Made by a program: the position numbers and the translations under genes
Notes under the pieces: generated by a model
Seen by the model: the letters and a program-made list of their open reading frames with translations, nothing else
What the model was told of the DNA's origin: nothing
The model's database searches: none
Shown: one piece after another, positions 24,926 through 31,597 of the stretch
Layout: every line of letters begins with the position of its first letter
How positions within the stretch are numbered: position 1 is the stretch's first letter
Source of the DNA: Novosphingobium percolationis
GTDB lineage: Bacteria > Pseudomonadota > Alphaproteobacteria > Sphingomonadales > Sphingomonadaceae
Length of the DNA: 64,000 bases
Assembly: GCF_020179425.1 (NCBI RefSeq)
Contig: NZ_JAILYM010000008.1
Coordinates: 91,241 to 155,240 of the forward strand
Direction: 5' to 3'

Positions 24926-27007
24926 ATGACGGACCGTTTCTCGAACTTTGCCGACCTTGCCGAGCACTATGCGCGCGAAATCGCCACGCCCGACTACGCC
25001 CGGGCATTCATGGAGCAGACCGAACTGGCCAAGCTCTCGATCGAGCATGAGCCGAGCGCTGTCGAAATGCCCGACGCGATGCAAGCGCAGGCGGCGATCG
25101 AGATGATGCTCGCGACCGTCTTCGACCTGAGCTGCGACACGCGGATGGAGGACTTCGCGAGCGAAGTCGCCTGGGGCATCGCCAACAGCTTCCATGTCGT
25201 CGCCAAGCGCCTCAATGACCGCGAAGACGCGATGGCGAACCGGCTCCAGGAAAAGCTGCGCGAATACGATCCGAGCGAGGTTTACGCGACCGATCTGGAA
25301 GACCTCACCATGCAGGCCCGCAGCCTCGCCGAATGCCGCGATGCGATGGAGTGCATGCGTAACCATGCCGCGCGGATCTACCTCGTCGAGACCGGCCGCC
25401 CCTTCTCGCCGGTGCTGGGCTCGCGGGTCTCGTCCAGGACCAATGCTTCGATGATCGAAGCGCGCGACTATCTCGCGGCACAGAAAGCGCAGCGGCGCGA
25501 GCAGTATGCACCCACCGGCCCCGTCGTCGTGTTCTCGGGCCGACAGCAGTTCACCGACATTGCGCTGGTAGAAGCCTATCTCGATGCGATCCATGCCCGG
25601 GTTCCGTCGATGGCGCTGGCAACAACCGCCCAGAACAAGGGTGCGGACGTGATCGCGGCAGCCTGGGCATCGCGCCACAATGTGCCGGTGATCCTGTGCA
25701 AGCCCGATACGTCGCGGCGACCTTCGGCGCCCTATCAGCGCAACGCCCGCATGCTCGCCTTCAAGCCGGTCGAGGCGGTGGTGTGCAGCGGCGGCGGCAT
25801 TCAGGCGAACCTTGCCGACCGGCTGCGCGAAGCCCGCATTCCCTTGCACATCGTGCGCGACGCTTCGGTCCTGAACGAGGCTCCGGCTAGAGGCGGGCCC
25901 CGATCACGTCGCTCGCGCAGCCGAGCTGTGGTTGTCGCTCAGCCCCGACAAGCGCGAGGCGACCGCGATCTTCACTGCCGGCGCGATGACCGCGCCGAGA
26001 TCGATGCGCGGGTCCAGGCGGGATTGCTCAAGGAAGGCACGCTTACTGGGCCAGGCCTCACGCTCACCACCCTGCAGAGCGCCAACACCACGCGCGAGGA
26101 GCTTCGCTTCGCCTCGACCTACCGGGTGGGCCAGGTGCTCGACGCGCGGATGGACGTGCGCGAACTAGGGCTGAAGCGCGGGGAGTACGCGGTCCGCGAG
26201 ATCCGCAAGGACGGCAAGGTCCTGCTCGAGGCCGAGGGACGGCGAGAGCGCGCTGACCCCGTAATAGACCTGCGCGAGCTTGCGGCCCTGGCGCATCTCG
26301 TCTTGAACGTACTGCCATTCATCGCGCTGCTCGGAGAGCCGGGGCGGGAATCGGGCAGAGCGGCTGTCGGCAAGGCTGGTCGTGCGCATGACCTTGAGCC
26401 CGGCGCGCGACTGGGCTGCCTCCTCGTCTTGGAAGACGAGGCCATCCTGCAAAACCCGATAGCCCGTCGCCGGGCTGAACCCGGCCTTCGCCGCCGCCAG
26501 AGCGACGGGGTCATTACGTCTGTTGGTCATAAAAAGTCTCACCTGATGATCGTTGATGTGTCGGCCGGCCACACTTCAGGTCCTCCTCCCCGGAAAACCC
26601 AACACATAGCGGCCACCACGACCATCACAGGCACCTCGCAAAGAGGGCCACTGGTGTGTCGGGACAGGCTACGGGCTACGCCCTCCGCCGATCACGACAC
26701 ACCGGATTCTCATCTTGATTGTCGCGCGACAGCCCGAGACCATTCTGGCCTGGCAGAAGCTGTACGGCGCCGTGGCGCTGCTTGCAGCGATCTGCTCCGT
26801 GTGTGCGGCGCTCAAGACGTGCTACGATGTCCGAACCGGCGGTCTCTGCCCCCCACCCCCCGTAAATCGGCACTGGGATGGATGGTCTGGTTGCCGCGCG
26901 TGTGGTTGCACTTCCAGCTTGCGTACTTCCTTGGTTTTCCGAGCGTTCTGGCGATCGCGGTCCTGTATGCCCACTATATCGGGTTTGCATCGTTCATTCC
27001 GTCATAG
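24926..27007 (+). CDS. DUF2493 (SLOG-fold) protein gene, fused by rearrangement to foreign sequence
   Basis: The ATG at 24926 follows a strong TTTGGAGG site. Residues 1 to about 320 form a normal plasmid-type DUF2493 protein: a helical N-terminal part (MTDRFSNFADLAEHYAREIA) and a SLOG/YpsA-like Rossmann domain (GPVVVFSGRQQFTDIALVEA, NKGADVIAAAWASRHNVPV, VVCSGGGIQANLADRLREA), thought to bind nucleotide-like ligands. After about residue 322 the sequence changes abruptly. The frame stays open for another 370 codons through a relaxase fragment, an antisense istA remnant and a membrane-protein remnant, finally stopping at 27007. Only the first 320 residues look like the native gene; the long fusion is accidental but could be translated. 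Confidence 0.65.
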   Translation: MTDRFSNFADLAEHYAREIATPDYARAFMEQTELAKLSIEHEPSAVEMPDAMQAQAAIEMMLATVFDLSCDTRMEDFASEVAWGIANSFHVVAKRLNDREDAMANRLQEKLREYDPSEVYATDLEDLTMQARSLAECRDAMECMRNHAARIYLVETGRPFSPVLGSRVSSRTNASMIEARDYLAAQKAQRREQYAPTGPVVVFSGRQQFTDIALVEAYLDAIHARVPSMALATTAQNKGADVIAAAWASRHNVPVILCKPDTSRRPSAPYQRNARMLAFKPVEAVVCSGGGIQANLADRLREARIPLHIVRDASVLNEAPARGGPRSRRSRSRAVVVAQPRQARGDRDLHCRRDDRAEIDARVQAGLLKEGTLTGPGLTLTTLQSANTTREELRFASTYRVGQVLDARMDVRELGLKRGEYAVREIRKDGKVLLEAEGRRERADPVIDLRELAALAHLVLNVLPFIALLGEPGRESGRAAVGKAGRAHDLEPGARLGCLLVLEDEAILQNPIARRRAEPGLRRRQSDGVITSVGHKKSHLMIVDVSAGHTSGPPPRKTQHIAATTTITGTSQRGPLVCRDRLRATPSADHDTPDSHLDCRATARDHSGLAEAVRRRGAACSDLLRVCGAQDVLRCPNRRSLPPTPRKSALGWMVWLPRVWLHFQLAYFLGFPSVLAIAVLYAHYIGFASFIPS
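25890..26245 (+). pseudogene. Fragment of a second MobF relaxase-helicase
   Basis: About 115 codons resemble the helicase part of the intact relaxase (its RWLALSPEDRERTALYASG to YEVHSANAKG region) but differ enough to be from another plasmid. The match starts as AAELWLSLSPDKREATAIF in one frame, then shifts at about 25990 and continues in the DUF2493 frame (AEIDARVQAGLLKEGTLTG, LTLTTLQSANTTREELRFAS, YRVGQVLDARMDVREL). Both the nuclease domain and the rest of the helicase are missing. It marks a deletion or recombination junction between the DUF2493 gene and a lost transfer region. Confidence 0.7.
26165..26572 (-). pseudogene. IS21-family istA N-terminal remnant
   Basis: The minus-strand frame opens INDHQVRLFMTNRR and then DPVALAAAKAGFSPATGYRV, which matches the start of IS21-type IstA transposases (helix-turn-helix followed by a conserved AAAKAGI). 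After about 45 residues the similarity is lost; the following RSARFPPRLSEQRDEWQYVQ stretch is unrecognised and the frame finally runs antisense to the relaxase fragment. No istB and no inverted repeats were found. A perfect palindrome CCTCGTCTT-GG-AAGACGAGG lies within it at 26422-26441. Confidence 0.5.
26715..27007 (+). pseudogene. Small two-helix membrane protein broken at a C tract
   Basis: From a TTG at 26715 the frame encodes IVARQPETILAWQKLYG and a hydrophobic helix (AVALLAAICSVCAAL). At the run CCCCCCACCCCCC (about 26848-26860) the sensible reading moves by one base into the frame SALGWMVWLPRVWLHF followed by another hydrophobic segment (YFLGFPSVLAIAVLYAHYIG) and the stop at 27007. One missing C would explain this. 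Joined, it would be a membrane protein of about 97 residues, next to the convergent lytic transglycosylase. A sequencing error or slippage at the homopolymer are both possible. Confidence 0.4.
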
Positions 27008-27712
27008 ACCGAAAGATTGACCTCGCGATATCCCGACGATCTGATCGCCAGAGTCGCAGCGCTGACTCTGGCCGCTGCGCCCGTATTCGGTGGAGGCGGC
27101 GGCGGCGAGTCTGGCCCAGTTCGTAGTTATCGTGCGTACGTAGCGCAGTGTTTCCGGGATGGCCGGAATATAGCCCGCATTGAGAGACTTGCGTTCAGGT
27201 CCCGCGTTGTAGGCAGCCAAGGCTAGGTCCATGCGTCCAAACCGGTCCTTCTGGTCGCGCAGATACCGGGCGCCTGCGCGCATGTTCGCGATTGGATCCC
27301 ACGGGAGGGCGAGCCCCAAAGTACGGGTGGTTGTCGGCATGATTTGCATCATACCCATTGCGCCCGCAGAACTTATTGCTCTGGGGTTATAGCCGGATTC
27401 CTGAGCGATAACGGCGTCTAACAGGCGGGCCGGGAGGCCGAACTCACAGGCTACCTGTGCCATTGCCGGATAATAGATTGCTCGCCGAGCCTCAACAATA
27501 TGGGGCAGCCACCATGTCGGCCGATATGCTACTTGCTCGCAGGCAGGCACGTTCAACGATGACCAAAACTCCCCCATAGCGATCGGAGTAGGCGGGACCT
27601 TTGGCGAGGCCGGCCCAGCGTATAATTCCTGCAGGATCGGCTCTCTTGCAAATGCGCCGCTCGGAATCGCAATCAACAAGAACGAAGCAAGCCGTATTTT
27701 AGTGAAGTCCAT
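27002..27712 (-). CDS. Lytic transglycosylase (SLT/VirB1-like)
   Basis: A 236-residue exported muramidase of the SLT/VirB1 type, used in conjugation to open peptidoglycan for the transfer apparatus. The signal peptide is about 1-22 (ending GAFA). The catalytic domain has VIAQESGYNPRAISSAGAMG (catalytic Glu within AQES), GMMQIMPTT and ALAAYNAGP, all conserved. ATG at 27712 is chosen because AAAAGG lies about six bases upstream; a TTG at 27727 is possible. It ends overlapping the convergent frame at 27007. It may be the only secretion-linked gene left of a lost VirB-type cluster. Confidence 0.87.
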   Translation of the reverse strand: MDFTKIRLASFLLIAIPSGAFAREPILQELYAGPASPKVPPTPIAMGEFWSSLNVPACEQVAYRPTWWLPHIVEARRAIYYPAMAQVACEFGLPARLLDAVIAQESGYNPRAISSAGAMGMMQIMPTTTRTLGLALPWDPIANMRAGARYLRDQKDRFGRMDLALAAYNAGPERKSLNAGYIPAIPETLRYVRTITTNWARLAAAASTEYGRSGQSQRCDSGDQIVGISRGQSFGL

Positions 27713-27875
27713 CACACACCTTTTCAAGGCGTGTGGACCAGTCGAGATTGCGCTCTACGGGCATCATGAAACATTTCGATTTGGCAAGCAACTTTTCGCC
27801 TGGCTGCTCGAATCGCAGCCAAGTGAACATCGCGTTAAGTTCTGCTTGCTGCTGCTCGAGCCTGCACCAATCCAT
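27699..27875 (-). CDS. Possible small gene upstream of lytic transglycosylase
   Basis: A 58-codon frame beginning MDWCRLEQQQAELNAMF and ending DWSTRLEKVCDGLH, overlapping the transglycosylase start by 14 bases. The sequence is soluble-looking and charged, with a reasonable composition, and such overlap is common in transfer operons. No family is recognised and the ribosome site is unclear, so it may be chance. Confidence 0.3.
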   Translation of the reverse strand: MDWCRLEQQQAELNAMFTWLRFEQPGEKLLAKSKCFMMPVERNLDWSTRLEKVCDGLH

Positions 27876-27907
27876 CAGGTCGGGATTAGCTTATCATCCT
27901 GTCCAGG

Positions 27908-28085
27908 AAACCGGCACCACCTCAGATCGCCAAGTGGAGCGGCAGATATCCCAAGCTGGCCGACTGGGTCGAAGCGACGATCGAGGAGACCTTCACCTTC
28001 TACCGGCTGCCCCGAAGGCATCACGAGCACCTGAAAAGCACCAACATGCTCGAACGCTTCAACGAGGAAATCCGCCGCAGAACCT
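27908..28085 (+). pseudogene. IS256-family transposase remnant, left part (interrupted by IS66)
   Basis: The plus-strand frame reads KWSGRYPKLADWVEATIEET, then FTFYRLPRRHHEHLKSTNML and ERFNEEIRRRT, the conserved C-terminal region of IS256/Mutator transposases, including the ST-N-ERFN-EIRRRT signature with the last catalytic Glu. It stops at 28085 exactly where the IS66 element begins; the remaining codons resume at 30699. The upstream two thirds of the gene are missing. Confidence 0.8.
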
Positions 28086-28153
28086 TAAGCGGTAAAAATC
28101 CCCCACTTGCCTTACGGCGCGGCGACGGTGGTTTGCTGTTGTAATGTTTGTTG

Positions 28154-29773
28154 TCAGGCGGCGCTGGCGATGCCGGTCATTTCGAACACGGTTTGTCCGG
28201 CATTTGTATTGACCCAGTTGTACGGCAACAGGTCGTCGACCTGATCAGTGTCCGCACGGCTGATGACCCTGGTAAGCACATCGGTGAGGTAGGCGTAAGG
28301 GTTGATGTCGAGCATCTTGCAGGTTTCGACCAGCGAGGCGATCGCCGCCCAGTTCTCGGCGCCGAGCTGGTGTCCTGCGAACAACGCATTCTGTCTCTGG
28401 AGAGTCACTGGCCGGATCGCTCGTTCGGCGGCGTTGTTGTCGATCTCGATGCGGCCGTCGTCGAGGAAGCGGGTGAAGCCTGACCAGCGCTTCAGTGCGT
28501 ACTTCATCGCGTCGCTGGTCGCTGAGCCCGCCATTATGCGCGGAGCCGTGGCCACGAACCAGGCATGGAGTTTGTTGACCAGCGGCTGCGTTCGCTCCCG
28601 CCGAACCGCAAGGCGATCTTCAGCCGAACGCCCGCGGATGTCTTTCTCGATCGCGTAGATTGCAGCGATGCGTTGCAAGGCATTCTGGGCCACTGGGGCA
28701 TCGCTGCCCGCGTCTATAAACCCGCGCCGCAGATGCGCCCAGCAGTAGGATTTCTCGACGCCAGCGTTGGCGCCGTCTTCCTTGCCGAACTGGTCACAGG
28801 CTTGCCACGCGTCGACCTGCAGGATTCCCTGGTATGAACCCAGCAACTGCTTGGCCCACATCTTTCCACGTCCCGGCAGGTAGGTGTAGAGCGCCAAAGG
28901 CGGATCGGTGCCGCCATGCGTGCGATCGTCACGCACGATGACCCACATGTAGCCGGTCATCGTCTTGCCGGTTCCGGGCGCCAGCACCTTGACTGTGGTT
29001 TCGTCGACGAACAACCGCGCGCTTGCCAGCGCATCGGCGCGCATCCGGGTGATGATCGGCAGCAGAGCCGCGATCCCGCGCCCAACCCAACCAGCCATAG
29101 TGGCGCGGCTGATGGTGATGCCTTGGCGAGCAAGGATCTGGGACTGCCGATAAAGTGGCAAGTGGTCGCAGTACTTGCCCACCAGGACATTGGCGATCAG
29201 CGCCTCGGTTGGCAAACCGCCGGGAACCACATGCTTCGGCGCGGGTGCCTGTTGGACGCCATCTGTACAACAGCGGCAGGCATAGCGCGGGCGGACCGTC
29301 ACGATCCCGCGGTGTTGCGCCGGGATGATGTCGAGCCGCTCGGAACGGTCTTCACCGATCCGATGCAGCGCGCCGCCGCAGCCGCATTCCAGACTGCCGG
29401 GCTCGATGACCACCTCGAAGCGCGGCAGGTGTCCGGGCAAGGAGCCGCGCTCGGCATCAGGTGCACGCCGTCGGCGCGGCTTGCGGTCGTAGCGCTCGGC
29501 CTCCTCGTCAGTCTTGTCCTGCAATCCGTCGGCCCCACCGAGCGCCACCTGCTGGTCTTCGAGAGCCAGCGCCAACTGGTCGGCCGGAATCTTTTCGGAA
29601 CGTTTGCCAAAGGTCGTACGGTTGATCAGCTTCAGGATGTGTTCGAGCCGTGCAGCACGGGCGCGTTCAGCCAGCAGCATCGCCTTGAGCTGCCCAACGT
29701 CGTCAGGAAGCTCGTCATATCCGGCTTCCACACCGGTCGCCGCAAGGGGTTCAGGATGCTCCTCCACGCCCAC
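28154..29773 (-). CDS. tnpC: IS66 family transposase TnpC
   Basis: The 539-residue DDE transposase of IS66. The N-terminal leucine-rich helix (QLKAMLLAERARAARLEHIL, then INRTTFGKRSEKI), a cysteine zinc-binding region (CGCGGALHRIG; YACRCC), and the DDE core (ARLFVDETTVKVLAPGTGKT; LQVDAWQACDQF; RIEIDNNAAERAIRP, with the final Glu) are all present. GTG at 29773 is the apparent start. Length matches intact family members. Confidence 0.92.
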   Translation of the reverse strand: MGVEEHPEPLAATGVEAGYDELPDDVGQLKAMLLAERARAARLEHILKLINRTTFGKRSEKIPADQLALALEDQQVALGGADGLQDKTDEEAERYDRKPRRRRAPDAERGSLPGHLPRFEVVIEPGSLECGCGGALHRIGEDRSERLDIIPAQHRGIVTVRPRYACRCCTDGVQQAPAPKHVVPGGLPTEALIANVLVGKYCDHLPLYRQSQILARQGITISRATMAGWVGRGIAALLPIITRMRADALASARLFVDETTVKVLAPGTGKTMTGYMWVIVRDDRTHGGTDPPLALYTYLPGRGKMWAKQLLGSYQGILQVDAWQACDQFGKEDGANAGVEKSYCWAHLRRGFIDAGSDAPVAQNALQRIAAIYAIEKDIRGRSAEDRLAVRRERTQPLVNKLHAWFVATAPRIMAGSATSDAMKYALKRWSGFTRFLDDGRIEIDNNAAERAIRPVTLQRQNALFAGHQLGAENWAAIASLVETCKMLDINPYAYLTDVLTRVISRADTDQVDDLLPYNWVNTNAGQTVFEMTGIASAA

Positions 29774-29834
29774 AGTCTAGCCGATTTTGCGTGGCGGGAA
29801 ACGGGTTTGAGCCCAAGGGAATCGGGCGTAAGAC

Positions 29835-30188
29835 CTACTGTGCGTGCAGCGGCTTGGGCACTCGCGGCACGTGTACACGCGACCAGTCCAGGCCCTCGAT
29901 CAGCGCGGAAGCTTGCGCCGCCGACAGCTTCATCACGCCGTCTCCCGGCCTGGGCCAGCGGAATTTTCCATCCTGGAGTCGCTTCGTCACCAACACCAGA
30001 CCGGTCCCGTCCCAGACTAGGAGTTTTATCCTGTCTGCCCGCCGAGCACGGAAGATAAACAGCATCCCCGAGAACGGGTCGAGACGCAGTTCACTCTGCA
30101 CCAGCGCGGCGAGCCCCACCATGCCTTTCCTGAAGTCTACGGGCTGCGTCGCTACCAGCACCTTCAGCGGCCCCGGCGGAATAATCAC
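29835..30188 (-). CDS. tnpB: IS66 family accessory protein TnpB
   Basis: A 117-residue protein of the IS66 Orf2/TnpB family, needed for transposition along with TnpA and TnpC. Family pattern: VATQPVDFRKGMVGLAALV, FIFRARRADRIKLLVWDGTG, KRLQDGKFRWP. Its ATG overlaps the tnpA stop by four bases (ATGA), showing coupled translation. Confidence 0.92.
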   Translation of the reverse strand: MIIPPGPLKVLVATQPVDFRKGMVGLAALVQSELRLDPFSGMLFIFRARRADRIKLLVWDGTGLVLVTKRLQDGKFRWPRPGDGVMKLSAAQASALIEGLDWSRVHVPRVPKPLHAQ

Positions 30189-30613
30189 GAGTTCGCCTGC
30201 ACCGCCAGCAATACCCGCTCGATGTGATCCGCGCTAACTCCCGCTGGTATCCGGATCGCCAGCCTCGCAGTCTCGATCACGATCTCGCCGTCTACGACCC
30301 GCAGCGTCTCGCGGAAAGGCTCTTCAACGTGCTCTACCATCGCCGGCACGAACAGCGCGGAATCTGGCCGCATCTTTTCCGCGTGCTCCTGAAACCCGCG
30401 TCGCCAAGTGTACAACTGCTGCGGATATATCCCGTGCCGACGCGCCACTTCAGACACATTGACCCCCGGCACCAGGCTTTCCGCAATAATCCGTGCCCGC
30501 GCCTCGGGCGTCCAGCTGCGCCTCCCGCGCGGCGCGGCAACCACATCAAGCCGCTCAGGCCGAACCAGTGCATTCGTTTCGAAACTCGTTTCGAAATCCG
30601 TTTCGTCGCTCAT
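30185..30613 (-). CDS. tnpA: IS66 family helix-turn-helix protein TnpA
   Basis: A 142-residue accessory protein of IS66 with a transposase-8-like helix-turn-helix (RRSWTPEARARIIAESLVPG, VNVSEVARRHGIYPQQLYTW). ATG at 30613 is favoured because GAGG lies about six bases upstream; the open frame extends to 30649. It is the first gene of the element's operon. Confidence 0.88.
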   Translation of the reverse strand: MSDETDFETSFETNALVRPERLDVVAAPRGRRSWTPEARARIIAESLVPGVNVSEVARRHGIYPQQLYTWRRGFQEHAEKMRPDSALFVPAMVEHVEEPFRETLRVVDGEIVIETARLAIRIPAGVSADHIERVLLAVQANS

Positions 30614-30698
30614 CACCAACCTCGCCATCCATACAGGCGAAACTACCAATCAGCGCACAATTGAAAATGTGGGGTTCTCGACCGCTTACGCAGAACCT

Positions 30699-30853
30699 AC
30701 GTCGTGCGGATCTTCCCCAACACCCCCAGTTGCCTTCCCTTGGTCCGGGCGCTCGTGGTCGAAACCCACGAAAACGGGCTCGAAGCCAATCGCTATGTCA
30801 ACATAGACGACCTGCGTGAGCATAAGAAACCCGAACTACGCCAAGTCGCTTGA
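30699..30853 (+). pseudogene. IS256-family transposase remnant, right part
   Basis: Immediately after the IS66 target duplication the frame of the left part resumes: YVVRIFPNTPSCLPLVRALV, VETHENGLEANRYVNIDDLR, EHKKPELRQVA and a stop at 30851-30853. This is the extreme C-terminus of the IS256-type transposase. Joining 28085 to 30699 restores an uninterrupted RRRTYVVRIF sequence, which confirms the insertion point. Confidence 0.85.
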
Positions 30854-30934
30854 CCAGCACCATGGCCGCCAATTTGCAGAACTTGACGCACACAACCATC
30901 TGTAATGACTGGCACTATTCTGCGCTATTCAGGA

Positions 30935-31300
30935 CTATAGCAACATCGATTCCCTATAGAAACCCCTCGCCCGCATGGTTTTCGAACAATTCTGCCGCGA
31001 CACCTCCTGCATCTTGGCGATCGAAGCCCCGTTGCGCGCCACCGAGCGATCGGACATCGCCCCCTCGACTACCCACCCCTGCGGATCGATCCGCCAGAAC
31101 AGCGGTCCGGGCACGGCTCCCCGTATCGCCAGCCAAGCTTGCAGACGCACCACGGGCCTGAGCACCCTGCCCGAGAGCACCGCGATCACCTGCCCCGCGC
31201 CCTTCTGGTCGGTTTTCGAATGCCGGATGGTGAGCCGCAGCCCAACGCACTCCATTCAGCCAGCATCTCGTCGACCCAGCGCAAGCTATCGATCCGGCTA
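30935..31300 (-). pseudogene. Tyrosine recombinase (integrase) remnant lacking the HXXR box
   Basis: The minus-strand frame ending at 30935 contains GLRLTIRHSKTDQKGAGQVI (integrase beta-hairpin with catalytic Lys), VLRPVVRLQAWL and a final MRARGFYRESML that resembles the Tyr box (RGYVRE). Between SDRSVAR and GASIAKMQEVSRQ the segment that should carry the HXXR catalytic pair is missing, and the sequence before 31255 is in another frame. It is a dead integrase, probably from the element that delivered this region. The remaining 300 bases up to 31597 hold nothing I can identify. Confidence 0.55.
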
Positions 31301-31597
31301 ATGCGCTTGCGGCGAGGATCGTCCCGCAGCATCTGGCCGCCGAGCGAAAGGTCGCGATCCTGCGACAAATTTGTTTGGTTGAGCGTTCTCCTTAAACACA
31401 AATAACCGACTCATCTCCGACCGCATCAAGTCCATGAGTTTGCTCGTCCAGTCGAACACGCCGCTTGGCCGATCTCTGCCTTGTCGCTGACCAAGTTCCT
31501 CGCGCCGAGCGATCACGAACGCCTCCTGTCCCGGCCAATGAAATCCTGAAGCGGCAGCGTTGGCTCTAAACGGTCGAAAACTCGTGATGTGGGTCAA

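Larger units (their letters stand above)
28086..30688 (-). mobile_element. IS66-family insertion sequence, apparently complete
   Basis: About 2.6 kb with ends TAAGCGGTAAAAATCCCCCA at 28086 and, in reverse complement at 30688, TAAGCGGTCGAGAACCCCA. It contains tnpA, tnpB and tnpC in the normal order on the minus strand, all uninterrupted. It is flanked by a direct repeat CGCAGAACCT (28076-28085 and 30689-30698), consistent with the 8-base duplication typical of IS66 plus two adjacent matching bases. It interrupts an IS256 transposase remnant. It may still be mobile. Confidence 0.88.
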
